Shown here: positions 37,624 through 46,417 of the stretch, piece after piece | Numbering within the stretch: position 1 is the first letter of the stretch | How the letters are laid out: each line of letters begins with the position of its first letter | NCBI GenBank assembly: GCA_001464035.1 | Contig: LNEC01000004.1 | Coordinates: forward strand, 124,001-188,000 | From: Bradyrhizobiaceae bacterium Ga0074131 | GTDB lineage: Bacteria > Pseudomonadota > Alphaproteobacteria > Rhizobiales > Xanthobacteraceae | DNA: 64,000 bases | Reading direction: 5' to 3' | Made by a program: the position numbers and the translations under genes | The notes under the pieces: generated by a model | Told to the model about the DNA's origin: nothing | Databases searched by the model: none | Seen by the model: the letters and a program-made list of their open reading frames with translations, nothing else

Positions 37624-38360
37624 CAGCGCACCTCTTCCGGCGTTAGCCGGCGTACGTTACGCTTCTCATCGACGATGCGTCCGCCACCGAGGCTGAGGAC
37701 GCGATCCGCCATGCCGGCTATCGCCGCGTTGTGGGTGATGATGATCGTCGTGGTGCCGAGCTGCTCGTTGACCCGCGCGATCGCGGCCAGCACAACCTTT
37801 CCGGTCTCGTAATCGAGCGCGCCGGTCGGCTCGTCGCATAGCAGAACGTCGGGTGACTTGACGATGGCACGCGCGACCGCGACGCGTTGCTGCTCGCCGC
37901 CGGAGAGCTGCGACGGAAAATGATCGAGCCGTCTATCCAGCCCGACCAGCGTCAGCGCCTCCCGGGGATCGAGCGGCTTGTCGGCGATCTCGTTCACAAG
38001 TGCCACGTTTTCGAGCACGGTCAGGCTCGGAATCAAATTGTAGAACTGAAAAACGAAACCGACGTGTTCGCGCCGGTAGCGCGTCAGCTCGGCGTCATCG
38101 GCGCCGACAAGGTCATGGTCGCGCCATCTCGCCTGGCCGCCGGTTGGCGCATCAAGCCCGCCGAGGATGTTGAGCAGCGTCGACTTGCCGGAGCCGGAGG
38201 GACCGAGCAGCACGACGAATTCACCCTCATAGATATCGAGATTGACGTCCCGCAGGGCGTGGACCTCGACTTCGCCCATAACATAGGTCTTGGACAGGTC
38301 CCGGGCTTGAAACACCACGCGACGCGGTTCGCCTTGCTCCCGGGGTCGGTTCAGCACCAC
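37620..38360 (-). CDS. ABC exporter ATPase (MacB/LolD-like)
   Basis: 246 residues. Walker [11 protein letters not shown]-loop [20 protein letters not shown], signature [16 protein letters not shown], Walker [13 protein letters not shown] and H-loop [19 protein letters not shown]. The [19 protein letters not shown] start is typical of MacB-like exporters. First gene of a three-gene unit with the FtsX-like permease and HlyD-like adaptor. GTG 38360 start; another start slightly inside is possible. Confidence 0.92.
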   Translation of the reverse strand: MVLNRPREQGEPRRVVFQARDLSKTYVMGEVEVHALRDVNLDIYEGEFVVLLGPSGSGKSTLLNILGGLDAPTGGQARWRDHDLVGADDAELTRYRREHVGFVFQFYNLIPSLTVLENVALVNEIADKPLDPREALTLVGLDRRLDHFPSQLSGGEQQRVAVARAIVKSPDVLLCDEPTGALDYETGKVVLAAIARVNEQLGTTTIIITHNAAIAGMADRVLSLGGGRIVDEKRNVRRLTPEEVRW

Positions 38361-38467
38361 GATATCCCCACTGCCGCCAGTGCGCTTCGATGAGCGGCCG
38401 GTCGAAGGTAGCGCCTTGCCCTGACCCCCGTTTGAGGCAGGTCAATCCGGCCGCCGGCGCAGCCTCG

Positions 38468-40036
38468 TCACAGTCCCGGCAGCGCCGTGAGGTAGACATT
38501 CAGCGTGCCGTCGGCTTCCGCGATCACGCGCAGCGTTTTCGAATCGAAGGCGATCTCGGCGAGCCGCAGGCCGGTGATTTCAGCCACCACCCGCACGCCG
38601 TCCTCGCTCTTTTGAAAATCGGCGATGACAGCGGCGATCTTCTTCTGCGCATTGCCGGCGAACGGCTTTAGATCGATGGCGGCCCTGTCGGACAGCGCCC
38701 GCTGCAGATGCGGCATCGCCGCGCGCGCCGCGGCGCCCAACAATCCGAACGCGGCTTCGGATTCGACCGCGAGTTCGATGTCGGTCAGCCGCAGCGTCTG
38801 CTTGGCATGATCGAGCACGGGCCGGCCCCAGATATGCACCTGGGCCTCGCCGCCGAATCCGAACAAGCTCTTCTTCTCTTTGGCGTTGACCAGCAGCGAG
38901 ATCAGCAGCCGCTCGCCGGAGGCCGCGACGCTGGCGCGCTTCACCGTGACGTCGACCGGGCCGGAACCGTCCTCGGGGAAAGAGCGGCCTGCGAACTGCG
39001 CCTCCACGATCTTGTTGATCTCGGTGAAGGGCATGTCGATCGGCATGCCGATGCTGACTCGTCCCGGGGTCGCCGGGATGATGGCGATGGTCGCCGGGAA
39101 CGGACAGTCCGGTCGGGTCTGCACCGGCGTGATGCGGGTCTCCGCTTCGATGCCGAGCGTCAACGTGACCGCGGCCGCATCGATGCGCGGCTGCGCTGCG
39201 ATCGCGCGCGTCGGCCGCAACTCCAGCCACAGCGCAGGCACCGACGATGTGGCGCCGGTGCCTTGCAGCGGAATCGAGCGGCATGCTTTGGACCACTGGA
39301 TCCGCGCGTTCTGCTCCAGCGCGGGATCGTTGCGAATGCGCGCCCGCGCCACCGCGATCTGCTCGGCCACCGTCTGGTCGATCAGCGGCTTGACCTGCGC
39401 CGGCACGTTGACGCGCGCGCCCGCCACCACAAGGCCGGTGTCGCCGAGACTGACCTGTGCCGCCAGGTTAGGTTCGATGCGCCACCCGGCTACGAGTTTC
39501 GGCCGCGCGGTGATGGTGACGTTGCCCTTGATCTCGGCGCTGGCGTTGAGGTTCTTGATGCTCACGCTGCCGATCTGCTTGGCGACGTTGCCGCCAAGCA
39601 GGCCCCCGAGCGCATCCCCGACCGCGCCGGTCGTCTTCGCCGACAGCGAGCCCGTCACGTTCAGCGTTCCCGTCAGCGGGGTCGCCAGCGACAGCACATC
39701 CTGGGCGCCGGTCGCCGAAATCGATCCGCGCGAGGCGGTCCAGCCGATATCGGCGTTCTGGAGGATCTGCGACACCGGATTGTCGGCCTTGCCCGTGAAG
39801 ACGCGCGGCGCGCCGCGATCGGCGGCATCGCGAATCGCGGAAAGCGCGATCGCCACCGGAGCGATGATGCGGGAAGCGCGCGGCCCCGGCGGCAGCGGCG
39901 GCAGTTCGACCAGCACCGGCGCGCGCACGGTGCCGCGCGGCGCCACCCAGTCCATGACCGTCAGGCTGACGAAAAACGAGACCGCGACCACCGCGATTCC
40001 AATCAGGATCGTCTTGACATCAATCGGCAGACGCAT
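38468..40036 (-). CDS. DUF4403 family protein
   Basis: 522 residues. One N-terminal hydrophobic segment (ILIGIAVVAVSFFVSLTVMDWV) as a membrane anchor, then a long beta-rich periplasmic part with repeated ranges such as VTITARPKLVAGWRIEPNLAAQV, ARINVPAQVKPLIDQTVAEQI and VDVTVKRASVAASGERLLISLLV, typical of DUF4403, a lipid- or BPI-like fold family. Function unknown. Isolated gene on the minus strand. Confidence 0.8.
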   Translation of the reverse strand: MRLPIDVKTILIGIAVVAVSFFVSLTVMDWVAPRGTVRAPVLVELPPLPPGPRASRIIAPVAIALSAIRDAADRGAPRVFTGKADNPVSQILQNADIGWTASRGSISATGAQDVLSLATPLTGTLNVTGSLSAKTTGAVGDALGGLLGGNVAKQIGSVSIKNLNASAEIKGNVTITARPKLVAGWRIEPNLAAQVSLGDTGLVVAGARVNVPAQVKPLIDQTVAEQIAVARARIRNDPALEQNARIQWSKACRSIPLQGTGATSSVPALWLELRPTRAIAAQPRIDAAAVTLTLGIEAETRITPVQTRPDCPFPATIAIIPATPGRVSIGMPIDMPFTEINKIVEAQFAGRSFPEDGSGPVDVTVKRASVAASGERLLISLLVNAKEKKSLFGFGGEAQVHIWGRPVLDHAKQTLRLTDIELAVESEAAFGLLGAAARAAMPHLQRALSDRAAIDLKPFAGNAQKKIAAVIADFQKSEDGVRVVAEITGLRLAEIAFDSKTLRVIAEADGTLNVYLTALPGL

Positions 40037-40172
40037 GGTCTCCCCGGACTCGCTCAGCGGGTGAGTCTACAGGGCGGGGCAGGGGTGCGCCAGACCACTC
40101 CGCCAGACCACTCCGATCCTCGTCCGCGGGCGGAAGCCTCGAACGATGAGGTGAAACGGCGGCCGAACACAA

Positions 40173-40197
40173 GAATGGCGCGGAGACCGCGCCATTC
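40173..40197. terminator. Hairpin terminator downstream of the L,D-transpeptidase gene
   Basis: GAATGGCGCGG (40173-40183) pairs perfectly with CCGCGCCATTC (40187-40197), three-base loop, 33 bases past the stop of the gene at 40231-40905 in the minus direction. T-residues are only moderately enriched after it. Confidence 0.65.
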
Positions 40198-40230
40198 TCA
40201 AATTATGTTGCTTCGCCGTCGCTCGAACGA

Positions 40231-40905
40231 TCAGGTTCGCTTGTCCATCGTATTGTCGGCGCGGCGGTCCATCGGCAGTACGATCACCTTGGTGCCGACA
40301 TTGACCCGCGAATAGAGGTCGGTGACATCTTCATTGGTCAGGCGCAGGCAGCCCGAGGAGACGTGGGTGCCAATGGTGTGCGGCGCGTTGGTGCCGTGGA
40401 TGCGATAGATGGTGCCGCCGAGATACATGGCGCGGGCGCCGAGCGGATTGCCGGGGCCGCCGGCCATGTAGCGCGGCAGATAAGGCTGGCGCGCGATCAT
40501 TTGCGCGGGCGGGGTCCAATCGGGCCACTCGGCCTTCCTGGTGATGGTCTGCACGCCCGACCAGGTGAAGCCCTCGCGACCGACGCCGATACCGTAGCGG
40601 ATCGCTTGTCCGCCGCCGAGCACGTAATAGAGATAGGTGTTCGGGGTATCGATGATGACGGTGCCCGGCGCCTCGCGGGTGGCGTAGTTGACGACCTGGC
40701 GCTTCAGCCGCGCCGGCATCTCGACCACGGTGCCGTCATCGTCGGAAGGCTGAGCCTGCGGCGCAACTTGCGGCGGCGGACTCAGGATGAACGGAAACAG
40801 CTGCACCGGCGCTGCCGCGGCGGAGCCGGTAAACGAGAACCCGACTGCCAGCGCACCGAGTGCTGCGGCAACGAGGCGTGAATTCAGCCTGGCTGAGTTG
40901 GACAT
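40231..40905 (-). CDS. L,D-transpeptidase (YkuD)
   Basis: 224 residues. Signal peptide from MSNSARLNSRLVAAALGALAVGFSFTGSAAA. YkuD domain at about 75-210: TVIIDTPNTYLYYVLGGGQAIRYGIGVGREGFTWSG and the active-site block IHGTNAPHTIGTHVSSGCLRLTNEDV with catalytic Cys. Makes 3-3 peptidoglycan cross-links or attaches proteins to peptidoglycan in the periplasm. A second gene of the family is at 52642-53376. Confidence 0.92.
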   Translation of the reverse strand: MSNSARLNSRLVAAALGALAVGFSFTGSAAAAPVQLFPFILSPPPQVAPQAQPSDDDGTVVEMPARLKRQVVNYATREAPGTVIIDTPNTYLYYVLGGGQAIRYGIGVGREGFTWSGVQTITRKAEWPDWTPPAQMIARQPYLPRYMAGGPGNPLGARAMYLGGTIYRIHGTNAPHTIGTHVSSGCLRLTNEDVTDLYSRVNVGTKVIVLPMDRRADNTMDKRT

Positions 40906-41071
40906 GATCGACCCCTGTTTGGCGCTCTGCGCGCCAGTGCCCCCGGCGCATCGTTGGGGAAATCATTACCGGCCAAGCGTTTCAGGAGGTTTGCACAATG
41001 TCGCCAAAATGGTTTCGTCAAATTAAGAATTGTTTCATCGCGGTTTCGTGGGCCAACCAACGCCGCGCGGA

Positions 41072-42472
41072 CTACATCGCGCGCATTCGCGCCGGTTCGG
41101 GGGCGGCAAGGCCCATGGCGATGCGCCGGTCGGCCACCGCATGGTGGAACTGGTCGAGCACAAGGCCGATCGCCGCCAGATCGCCTTCCTCGATGGCTCC
41201 GTCATCGTAGCAATCCAGCGATTCCCGCAGCATGCCGTCGACCTCGCGCTGCATCTCGGTCAGTTCGTCCGGGGATTGCGCCAACCGCACTTTGGCAATG
41301 GCGGCGAGCAGGTTGTCGCGATGCTCGGCGTATTGCTCCCGCTCATCCCGATTCCAGTAGTGACGCAGCCAGGCTCCGCCGGATCCGAGTCCTGAGAGAG
41401 CCAGAACAGCACCCCAGAGGTAATCCGAATATTTTTCGAGGAAGGTGCGTTCATTGCCATCGATATAGGCGGCAGCGCCCTGATGCGCCGGGAGCGCGGC
41501 GTCCTTGTCGGTATCCGGCTGCTCGATCTTGGCGGCCGCGGGCACTTCCTTGGCGAGCACCTGGCGCACAGTGAACAATTGCCGGACGAAGCCGGCGACC
41601 GCGGATTCCGACAACGACTTCGGCGCGACGATCAGATGGTTGACACTGACGGTGTCGATCTTGTCAGCGGGGCGGGCCGGCAACGGGCTGAAGGTGCTGC
41701 CGGGGATTTCCTCGGCTTCGTAGAGCGGGTGTTTTTTCGCGAGCGTCTCCGAAATCTCGATCGGCAGAAATCTCGGCTCGCCCTTGGCTTTCGCGGTAGC
41801 CGCGATCGCCTCGATGGTGATCTTGCTGTCGAGCGGGCCAACCGCCATGAAGGCCTCGATGGCGGGATCGCGCGCCATCTCCGCGATCTGGTCGGTCGCA
41901 AACTGCGTGATCGCCACCTTGTCGGGATTGACGCCGGATTCGGTCAGGATCACGCGCAGCAGGGCGACATTGGCCTTGGTGCGGCCGATGACGCCGACGC
42001 GATGTCCGGGAAGGTCGCCGAGTTCCTTGATCTTCGGCGCCGGCGACTTCTTCGAGCCTTTGGGCGGCAGGCCGGCAACCGACCAAAGCACCACGACGTT
42101 CTTGCGCAGGATGGCGACCGACTGGGCGTCGGTCGGTAAGTTCAGATCGCCGCGCGCGACCGCCAGGTCGGCCTTCTTGTCCGCCAGCAGCGCGATGCTC
42201 TCGGTCGCGCCGTCGGTGGTGACCGGGGTCAACCGCACCGCACTGCCGTCGCGGGCAAAGGTCTGCGCCAGCGCCTGCACCAGTTTCTGGTCGTCGCTGC
42301 CGGGCGGGCCGACCGCGACGCGCAAGGTGACGGGGCGCAGGATGTAATACAACCCGCCCGCGGCGACGCCGAACAGGAAGATTCCGGCGGCCAGCACCAG
42401 CAGCGAATAGTCCTTCCGCTTGCGGCGCCGTCGAGCCAAGCCTGAGGTGGGGCCGAGATCCGATGATGACAT
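41072..42472 (-). CDS. TAXI-family TRAP solute-binding-like protein, membrane anchored
   Basis: 466 residues. N-terminal membrane segment (YSLLVLAAGIFLFGVAAGGLYYI), then a TAXI-type binding domain: LRVAVGPPGSDDQKLVQALAQTFARDG, ESIALLADKKADLAVARGDL, GVIGRTKANVALLRVILTESGVNPDKVAI, HLIVAPKSLSESAVAGFVRQLF. A second hydrophobic segment at about 345-365 and a helical C-terminal part of about 90 residues follow, which plain TAXI proteins lack. No TRAP permease gene is nearby, so a transport role is uncertain. Confidence 0.8.
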   Translation of the reverse strand: MSSSDLGPTSGLARRRRKRKDYSLLVLAAGIFLFGVAAGGLYYILRPVTLRVAVGPPGSDDQKLVQALAQTFARDGSAVRLTPVTTDGATESIALLADKKADLAVARGDLNLPTDAQSVAILRKNVVVLWSVAGLPPKGSKKSPAPKIKELGDLPGHRVGVIGRTKANVALLRVILTESGVNPDKVAITQFATDQIAEMARDPAIEAFMAVGPLDSKITIEAIAATAKAKGEPRFLPIEISETLAKKHPLYEAEEIPGSTFSPLPARPADKIDTVSVNHLIVAPKSLSESAVAGFVRQLFTVRQVLAKEVPAAAKIEQPDTDKDAALPAHQGAAAYIDGNERTFLEKYSDYLWGAVLALSGLGSGGAWLRHYWNRDEREQYAEHRDNLLAAIAKVRLAQSPDELTEMQREVDGMLRESLDCYDDGAIEEGDLAAIGLVLDQFHHAVADRRIAMGLAAPEPARMRAM

Positions 42473-42629
42473 TGCCCTGCACGCTACACGAAAACGCCGC
42501 GACCCGGCGCGAAAAAGCGGAAACAGGCTTTACGCCCCCGACGGATCTGCCCGGCGCCGCAGGGCCCGGCTGACCTGGCCGGTCGGGGCGGTCCGCATGG
42601 GCCAGCCCGGGACGGGCGTTCAAGCAAGA

Positions 42630-42652
42630 GCCCGCCGGAGCAGCCGGCGGGC
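42630..42652. terminator. Hairpin terminator downstream of the small secreted protein gene
   Basis: GCCCGCCGG (42630-42638) pairs with CCGGCGGGC (42644-42652) over five bases, 33 bases past the stop of the gene 42685-43005. On the minus strand TCTTGCTTG follows. Confidence 0.6.
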
Positions 42653-42684
42653 CGTTGGATTTATCTTGCGATCGATCGGGTGGA

Positions 42685-43005
42685 TTACTTCACCCTCGCC
42701 GGAGCCGGATTGATCGGCTTGCCCGGTTTCGACGGCGTATAGCTCACGGCAGTGGCTGACGCGGGCGGCTCCTTGCGGAACACCGCCTTGCAGCCGTCGC
42801 TCAGCGCGGCGCGTTGCCTGACCATGCAGGCAGTGATGCGATCGACATCCGGAATTTCCGAACTGCACAACCGCATCGCGTCACCCGCGCACATCTGCTG
42901 CTGCTCCGGCGTATGGGCCAGCGAGGCCGTCGTCAGCATGCCGAAGGTCAGCGCCGTCGCGACCAGCAATCTGCCGCCGCGGCTGTCAGAACCAGTGAAA
43001 GTCAT
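42685..43005 (-). CDS. Small secreted cysteine-containing protein
   Basis: 106 residues. Signal peptide (LLVATALTFGMLTTASLA-H). Mature part has four cysteines: QQQMCAGDAMRLCSSEIPDVDRITACMVRQRAALSDGCKAVF, a spacing seen in rhizobial secreted proteins of the Cys-rich-repeat type, with a proline-rich tail. Probably periplasmic with two disulfides. Function unknown. Confidence 0.72.
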   Translation of the reverse strand: MTFTGSDSRGGRLLVATALTFGMLTTASLAHTPEQQQMCAGDAMRLCSSEIPDVDRITACMVRQRAALSDGCKAVFRKEPPASATAVSYTPSKPGKPINPAPARVK

Positions 43006-43244
43006 GGATGTTTCCCCTTGTTTGCGCCCGAGTCTTTTGAATCTAAGTCACGCGCCGGCCCCCGGCGTCTGGTTGTCAACACCCTACCCGGCATCCGTTT
43101 CAGGACGTTTGCGCCAAACGCACAAATTGATTTCGTCGCATTGAGATTTGTTTCATCGCATCCGTTGGGCGGATCGTTAACCAAATGACGTCGCAACTAG
43201 GAGCCCCCACGGAACGTCCGCGAGGGCTTGCTCAGAGCGGAAGT

Positions 43245-44009
43245 TCAGCTGACGCGCTTCCAGGTCTGGCCGCCGCAGAACATGCCGCCGAAGGCGCAGC
43301 CCTGAACCCGCAGCGCATTCGCGCCCTTCATCGCGATCGTCGAGTCGTATTTGCGGCCGCTGTCGGGATCGTGAATCTTGCCGGTCCATTTGGAATCCTG
43401 CTGCTTCATGTTGATCAGGATCTTTTCGCCGGTCTTCACGGCATAGCCGCAGAGCCTGTCGCCACATTGTTCGATGCGAACGTTGCCCTTGTTCTCCTCG
43501 GTGGCCCAGACCCCGAGCGGCGTGGCCGGCGCAGGCACCGGCGCGGCCGCGACAGGGGCGGACTGTGGCGCTGCGGCCGGAGCCGCGGCGGGGGCAGGCG
43601 TATCGAATCCCGCTGACGGCGCGGGCGAGGCGGTCGCCACCGCTGACGGCGCGGCAGTCGCGGGACTTGAGACAGGCGCGTCGCTGACGACAGGCGCGTT
43701 GCCGACGACAGGGGTGGCCGGCTGCGGCGCGGTCGCCTGAGCGGCGGGGGCCGGCGCGGGCGCGGCCTTCGGTGCCGGCTCGGCAACGTCGTTATCGTCG
43801 TCGGAGCTCTTTGACTTGAAACCCTTGAAGTTGCCGAAGCTGGAGCCGGAGAGGCTGGGCGCCGAGATCTGGATGCAGGACAGCGAGTCGCAATTCTTCG
43901 GCGCATGGACCCGGATCTTGTGTCCCTCGATCTGGAAGGAAATCGAATTGCCGGCCTGGGCGGACGGGGTGGCCATCAGCAACGCGGCGAGAACGAAAAG
44001 TTTTTTCAT
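43245..44009 (-). CDS. DUF2147-domain secreted protein
   Basis: 254 residues. Signal peptide MKKLFVLAALLMATPSAQA, a small N-terminal domain with CDSLSC, then about 85 residues of low-complexity Ala/Pro, and a C-terminal DUF2147 domain: GVWATEENKGNVRIEQCGDRLCGYAVKTG, DSKWTGKIHDPDSGRKYDSTIAM and CAFGGMFCGGQTWKRV. DUF2147 proteins are periplasmic or exported, function undefined. ATG 44009 starts the signal peptide; the frame runs four codons further left. Confidence 0.82.
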   Translation of the reverse strand: MKKLFVLAALLMATPSAQAGNSISFQIEGHKIRVHAPKNCDSLSCIQISAPSLSGSSFGNFKGFKSKSSDDDNDVAEPAPKAAPAPAPAAQATAPQPATPVVGNAPVVSDAPVSSPATAAPSAVATASPAPSAGFDTPAPAAAPAAAPQSAPVAAAPVPAPATPLGVWATEENKGNVRIEQCGDRLCGYAVKTGEKILINMKQQDSKWTGKIHDPDSGRKYDSTIAMKGANALRVQGCAFGGMFCGGQTWKRVS

Positions 44010-44135
44010 GGGAGCCTCCAAGTGCAGCGGGCTAGTGAACTTGCCCGGACCCTAGGCTCGGCGGCCACCCCCTTCCGTGATCTGCCTCACGCGGGCGGCG
44101 GTCATGGACCCGTGACGCCTCTTGACCCATGAAAA

Positions 44136-44169
44136 CGCCCGGCGGCTGGATTGTCCAAGCCGCCGGGCG
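44136..44169 (-). terminator. Rho-independent terminator of the 31-residue membrane protein gene
   Basis: CGCCCGGCGGCT (44136-44147) pairs perfectly with AGCCGCCGGGCG (44158-44169), a 12-base stem with ten-base loop; on the minus strand it is followed by TTTTC. It starts about 30 bases after the stop of the small gene at 44199-44294. Confidence 0.8.
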
Positions 44170-44198
44170 CTGATTCATTTCGGATTTGTCGGTGTACG

Positions 44199-44294
44199 TT
44201 AGATCACTCCGACAACGATGGCGCCGACAAAGGCTATCGCTGCATACGCGGTAACAACGCTCACTTTGCCGACCAAACGACCCAGCAAGGTCAT
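44199..44294 (-). CDS. 31-residue single-helix membrane protein
   Basis: ATG 44294 opens MTLLGRLVGKVSVVTAYAAI followed by AFVGAIVVGVI and TAA. The N-terminus is basic and residues about 12-31 form one hydrophobic helix. GGAGA sits seven bases before the start, and a strong 12-base-stem terminator follows the stop, so the unit has all signals of a real small gene though it is too short for most gene finders. Function unknown; small membrane proteins of this kind often regulate a larger membrane partner. Confidence 0.6.
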   Translation of the reverse strand: MTLLGRLVGKVSVVTAYAAIAFVGAIVVGVI

Positions 44295-44484
44295 CGCGAA
44301 ATCTCCGTCGTTTACGTCACTGCCCGCTCAACTCTCGAAGCTAGCAAACCGTTCCCGTCGCAAAAAGTCAGCCATGCTGCTCTATTGCGCTCCGGGCACC
44401 ACTTGGAACCTCGGCAACGTGGTTAAAGAGGGTTAAAAACAACGCGTTGAAGAGTCCTTAAATAAATTCGTTGAACGTGCGCGC

Positions 44485-45705
44485 ATGACGCGCGGAGTTC
44501 GTTTGTATCTCGTCGGCTCCTTCGTCCTTGTTTCGCTAGCGGGCTGCGGCCGCGGATTTTTTCAGTCCGCGGAGCGAGAACCGTGGCGGGCCGAGGCCGA
44601 ATTGGCATGCCTGAAGTCCGGGGCGGTGAAAGAGAACGCCGAACTGGTCCGAATCAACCCGATTTCGGGCCCCGGGGTTTGCGGCGCGGAATACCCGCTC
44701 AAGGTGGCAGCCCTCGGCGACATCAGCGGCAGTTTCGGCTTTGCCGACGATTTGCGGCCGCCCGGCAACATCGGCAACGCGCCGCGCTGGCCGGTTGCGC
44801 AGCCGCCGATACAACCTCCTCGGGCTGCGCCGCCGACATCCGCGTATCACGACGGCTCGACGCGCCAGCCGGGCCAGGGTACGCTCAACGCTCCGATTTC
44901 ATTGACGGCGCCGGGCGTCGCCCAGCAAGAAGACGACATTGCCTTCGCGCCCGAGGGTCCGCCCGGGCTGCGGGAACCCGTGGGACGAGGTTATCCCGGC
45001 CCTTCGGCCTACCCGCCGCGCGATCGCGGCCCGGCGCCCTATTCGGAGCGCCCCGGCAGCACGCCGGCGCTGCCGCGGCTCGGGCCCGCGCACGGCAATT
45101 CCGTCGCGGCCTTCGGTCCGGTGGCGATGAAGCCCGCCGCAACGCTGGCTTGTCCGATCGTCTCGGCGCTCGATCGCTGGCTCGCCGATTCGGTGCAGCC
45201 TGCGGCGATGCGCTGGTTCGGCGTACGCGTGGCCGAGATCAAGCAGATCTCCGCCTATTCCTGCCGCGGCATGAACGGCAATTCGCGCTCGCATATTTCC
45301 GAGCACGCCTTCGGCAACGCGCTGGATATCGCGTCCTTTACGCTGGCCGACGGGCGGACCGTCACGGTGAAGAACGGCTGGAAGGGCATGCCGGAAGAGC
45401 AGGGTTTTCTGCGCGACATCCAGGCCGCGGCCTGCCAGCAGTTCAACACCGTGCTGGCGCCTGGTTCCAACATCTATCATTACGATCATATCCACGTCGA
45501 CCTGATGCGTCGCAAGAGCCAGCGCACCATCTGCCAGCCGGCCGCGGTCTCGGGCGAGGAAATCGCCGGCCGCGCCCCGCACCGCAACCCCTACGCCTCG
45601 CGCGAAGCCTATGTGACGGGATCGATCGGCGGCCGCAAAGGTTTGACCTACCGGCGCAAGGCTGGTGACAAGGTCAACGAAGAAGACGAGTTCATGGACG
45701 AATAG
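44485..45705 (+). CDS. Extensin-like C-terminal domain protein
   Basis: 406 residues. Begins with a lipoprotein-like or signal segment (LYLVSGSFVLVSLAGC is close in the text LYLVGSFVLVSLAGCGRG), so probably a lipoprotein with Cys near 20. Residues about 60-200 are proline/glycine-rich. The C-terminal extensin-like domain (about 215-365) has LACPIVSALDRWLADSVQPAAMRWF, SAYSCRGMNGN and HISEHAFGNALDIASF, and the metal site YHYDHIHVDLM. Related to D-Ala-D-Ala peptidase folds (VanY-like His-x-Asp). Probable envelope function. Confidence 0.85.
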   Translation: MTRGVRLYLVGSFVLVSLAGCGRGFFQSAEREPWRAEAELACLKSGAVKENAELVRINPISGPGVCGAEYPLKVAALGDISGSFGFADDLRPPGNIGNAPRWPVAQPPIQPPRAAPPTSAYHDGSTRQPGQGTLNAPISLTAPGVAQQEDDIAFAPEGPPGLREPVGRGYPGPSAYPPRDRGPAPYSERPGSTPALPRLGPAHGNSVAAFGPVAMKPAATLACPIVSALDRWLADSVQPAAMRWFGVRVAEIKQISAYSCRGMNGNSRSHISEHAFGNALDIASFTLADGRTVTVKNGWKGMPEEQGFLRDIQAAACQQFNTVLAPGSNIYHYDHIHVDLMRRKSQRTICQPAAVSGEEIAGRAPHRNPYASREAYVTGSIGGRKGLTYRRKAGDKVNEEDEFMDE

Positions 45706-45823
45706 CGGCGCCCGGCCTTCCGCACGACCGATGTCACGAGCACCATACGATGCGCGATATCGCCCGCGGACAGGAACGTCAGGTCTCTCGATGCGTTAGT
45801 CACACTCTCCCTGGAGTGTACTG

Positions 45824-46228
45824 ATGTTCGGCAAATCGGCATCCTTCGCTTTGGTTCTGGCAGCCTTGCTGGCAGCCGTCCTGGCAGTTCCTGCAAAATC
45901 TCTCGCCCAGGATGCCGGCGTCAGCGGCATCCCGCGCGGCCCGGGCAGCGCCGGCGGTCTCAACAACTCGGTCAACGACCCCAGCGGCATCGGCAACGCG
46001 GCCAGGATTCCATCGCCGCCGCCGCCCAGCATCTCGGTCCCCGCGGTACCCTCCGCGGCGCCGATGGTTTCCACGCGCGTTTCGCCGGCTGTGAAGCCGC
46101 GCACGAGAATCAACCGCCGCGCCGCTACGGTGTCGCGCCGCGACATGCGTCGCCCCGCTGCCCGCGCTTCCGTGCGCGAGCGAAACCGGGTGATCGACGG
46201 CAGGTTCAGCATCTGCCGGGGGTGTTGA
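45824..46228 (+). CDS. Secreted basic proline-rich protein
   Basis: 134 residues. Signal peptide MFGKSASFALVLAALLAAVLA, then VPAKSLAQDAGV. The mature protein is disordered-looking: GIPRGPGSAGGLNNSVNDPSGIGNAARI, a proline stretch, and a strongly basic C-terminal half (TRINRRAATVSRRDMRRP) ending FSICRGC. No family recognised. Possibly an envelope-associated protein. Confidence 0.6.
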   Translation: MFGKSASFALVLAALLAAVLAVPAKSLAQDAGVSGIPRGPGSAGGLNNSVNDPSGIGNAARIPSPPPPSISVPAVPSAAPMVSTRVSPAVKPRTRINRRAATVSRRDMRRPAARASVRERNRVIDGRFSICRGC

Positions 46229-46417
46229 CGGCGGGCGTTCGCGAACGGGCCTGATGCTGGCCCTGCGTCGCCGACCGGACACAGGAGCCGAACAGGCGAT
46301 TTACTCCCCAGTTGAACTACGTACCGCGCGCTACCATTGGTTAGGGAACGGGCCGTATGATGATGGGCGATTGTTGCCTTTGCTTCCAAAAAAAAGCCGC
46401 GACTTCGGGTCTCCCCG

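Noticed and set aside
40091..40116. Tandem duplication CCAGACCACTCCG x2
   Set aside because: Only two short units in a non-coding gap; likely a local slippage event without function.
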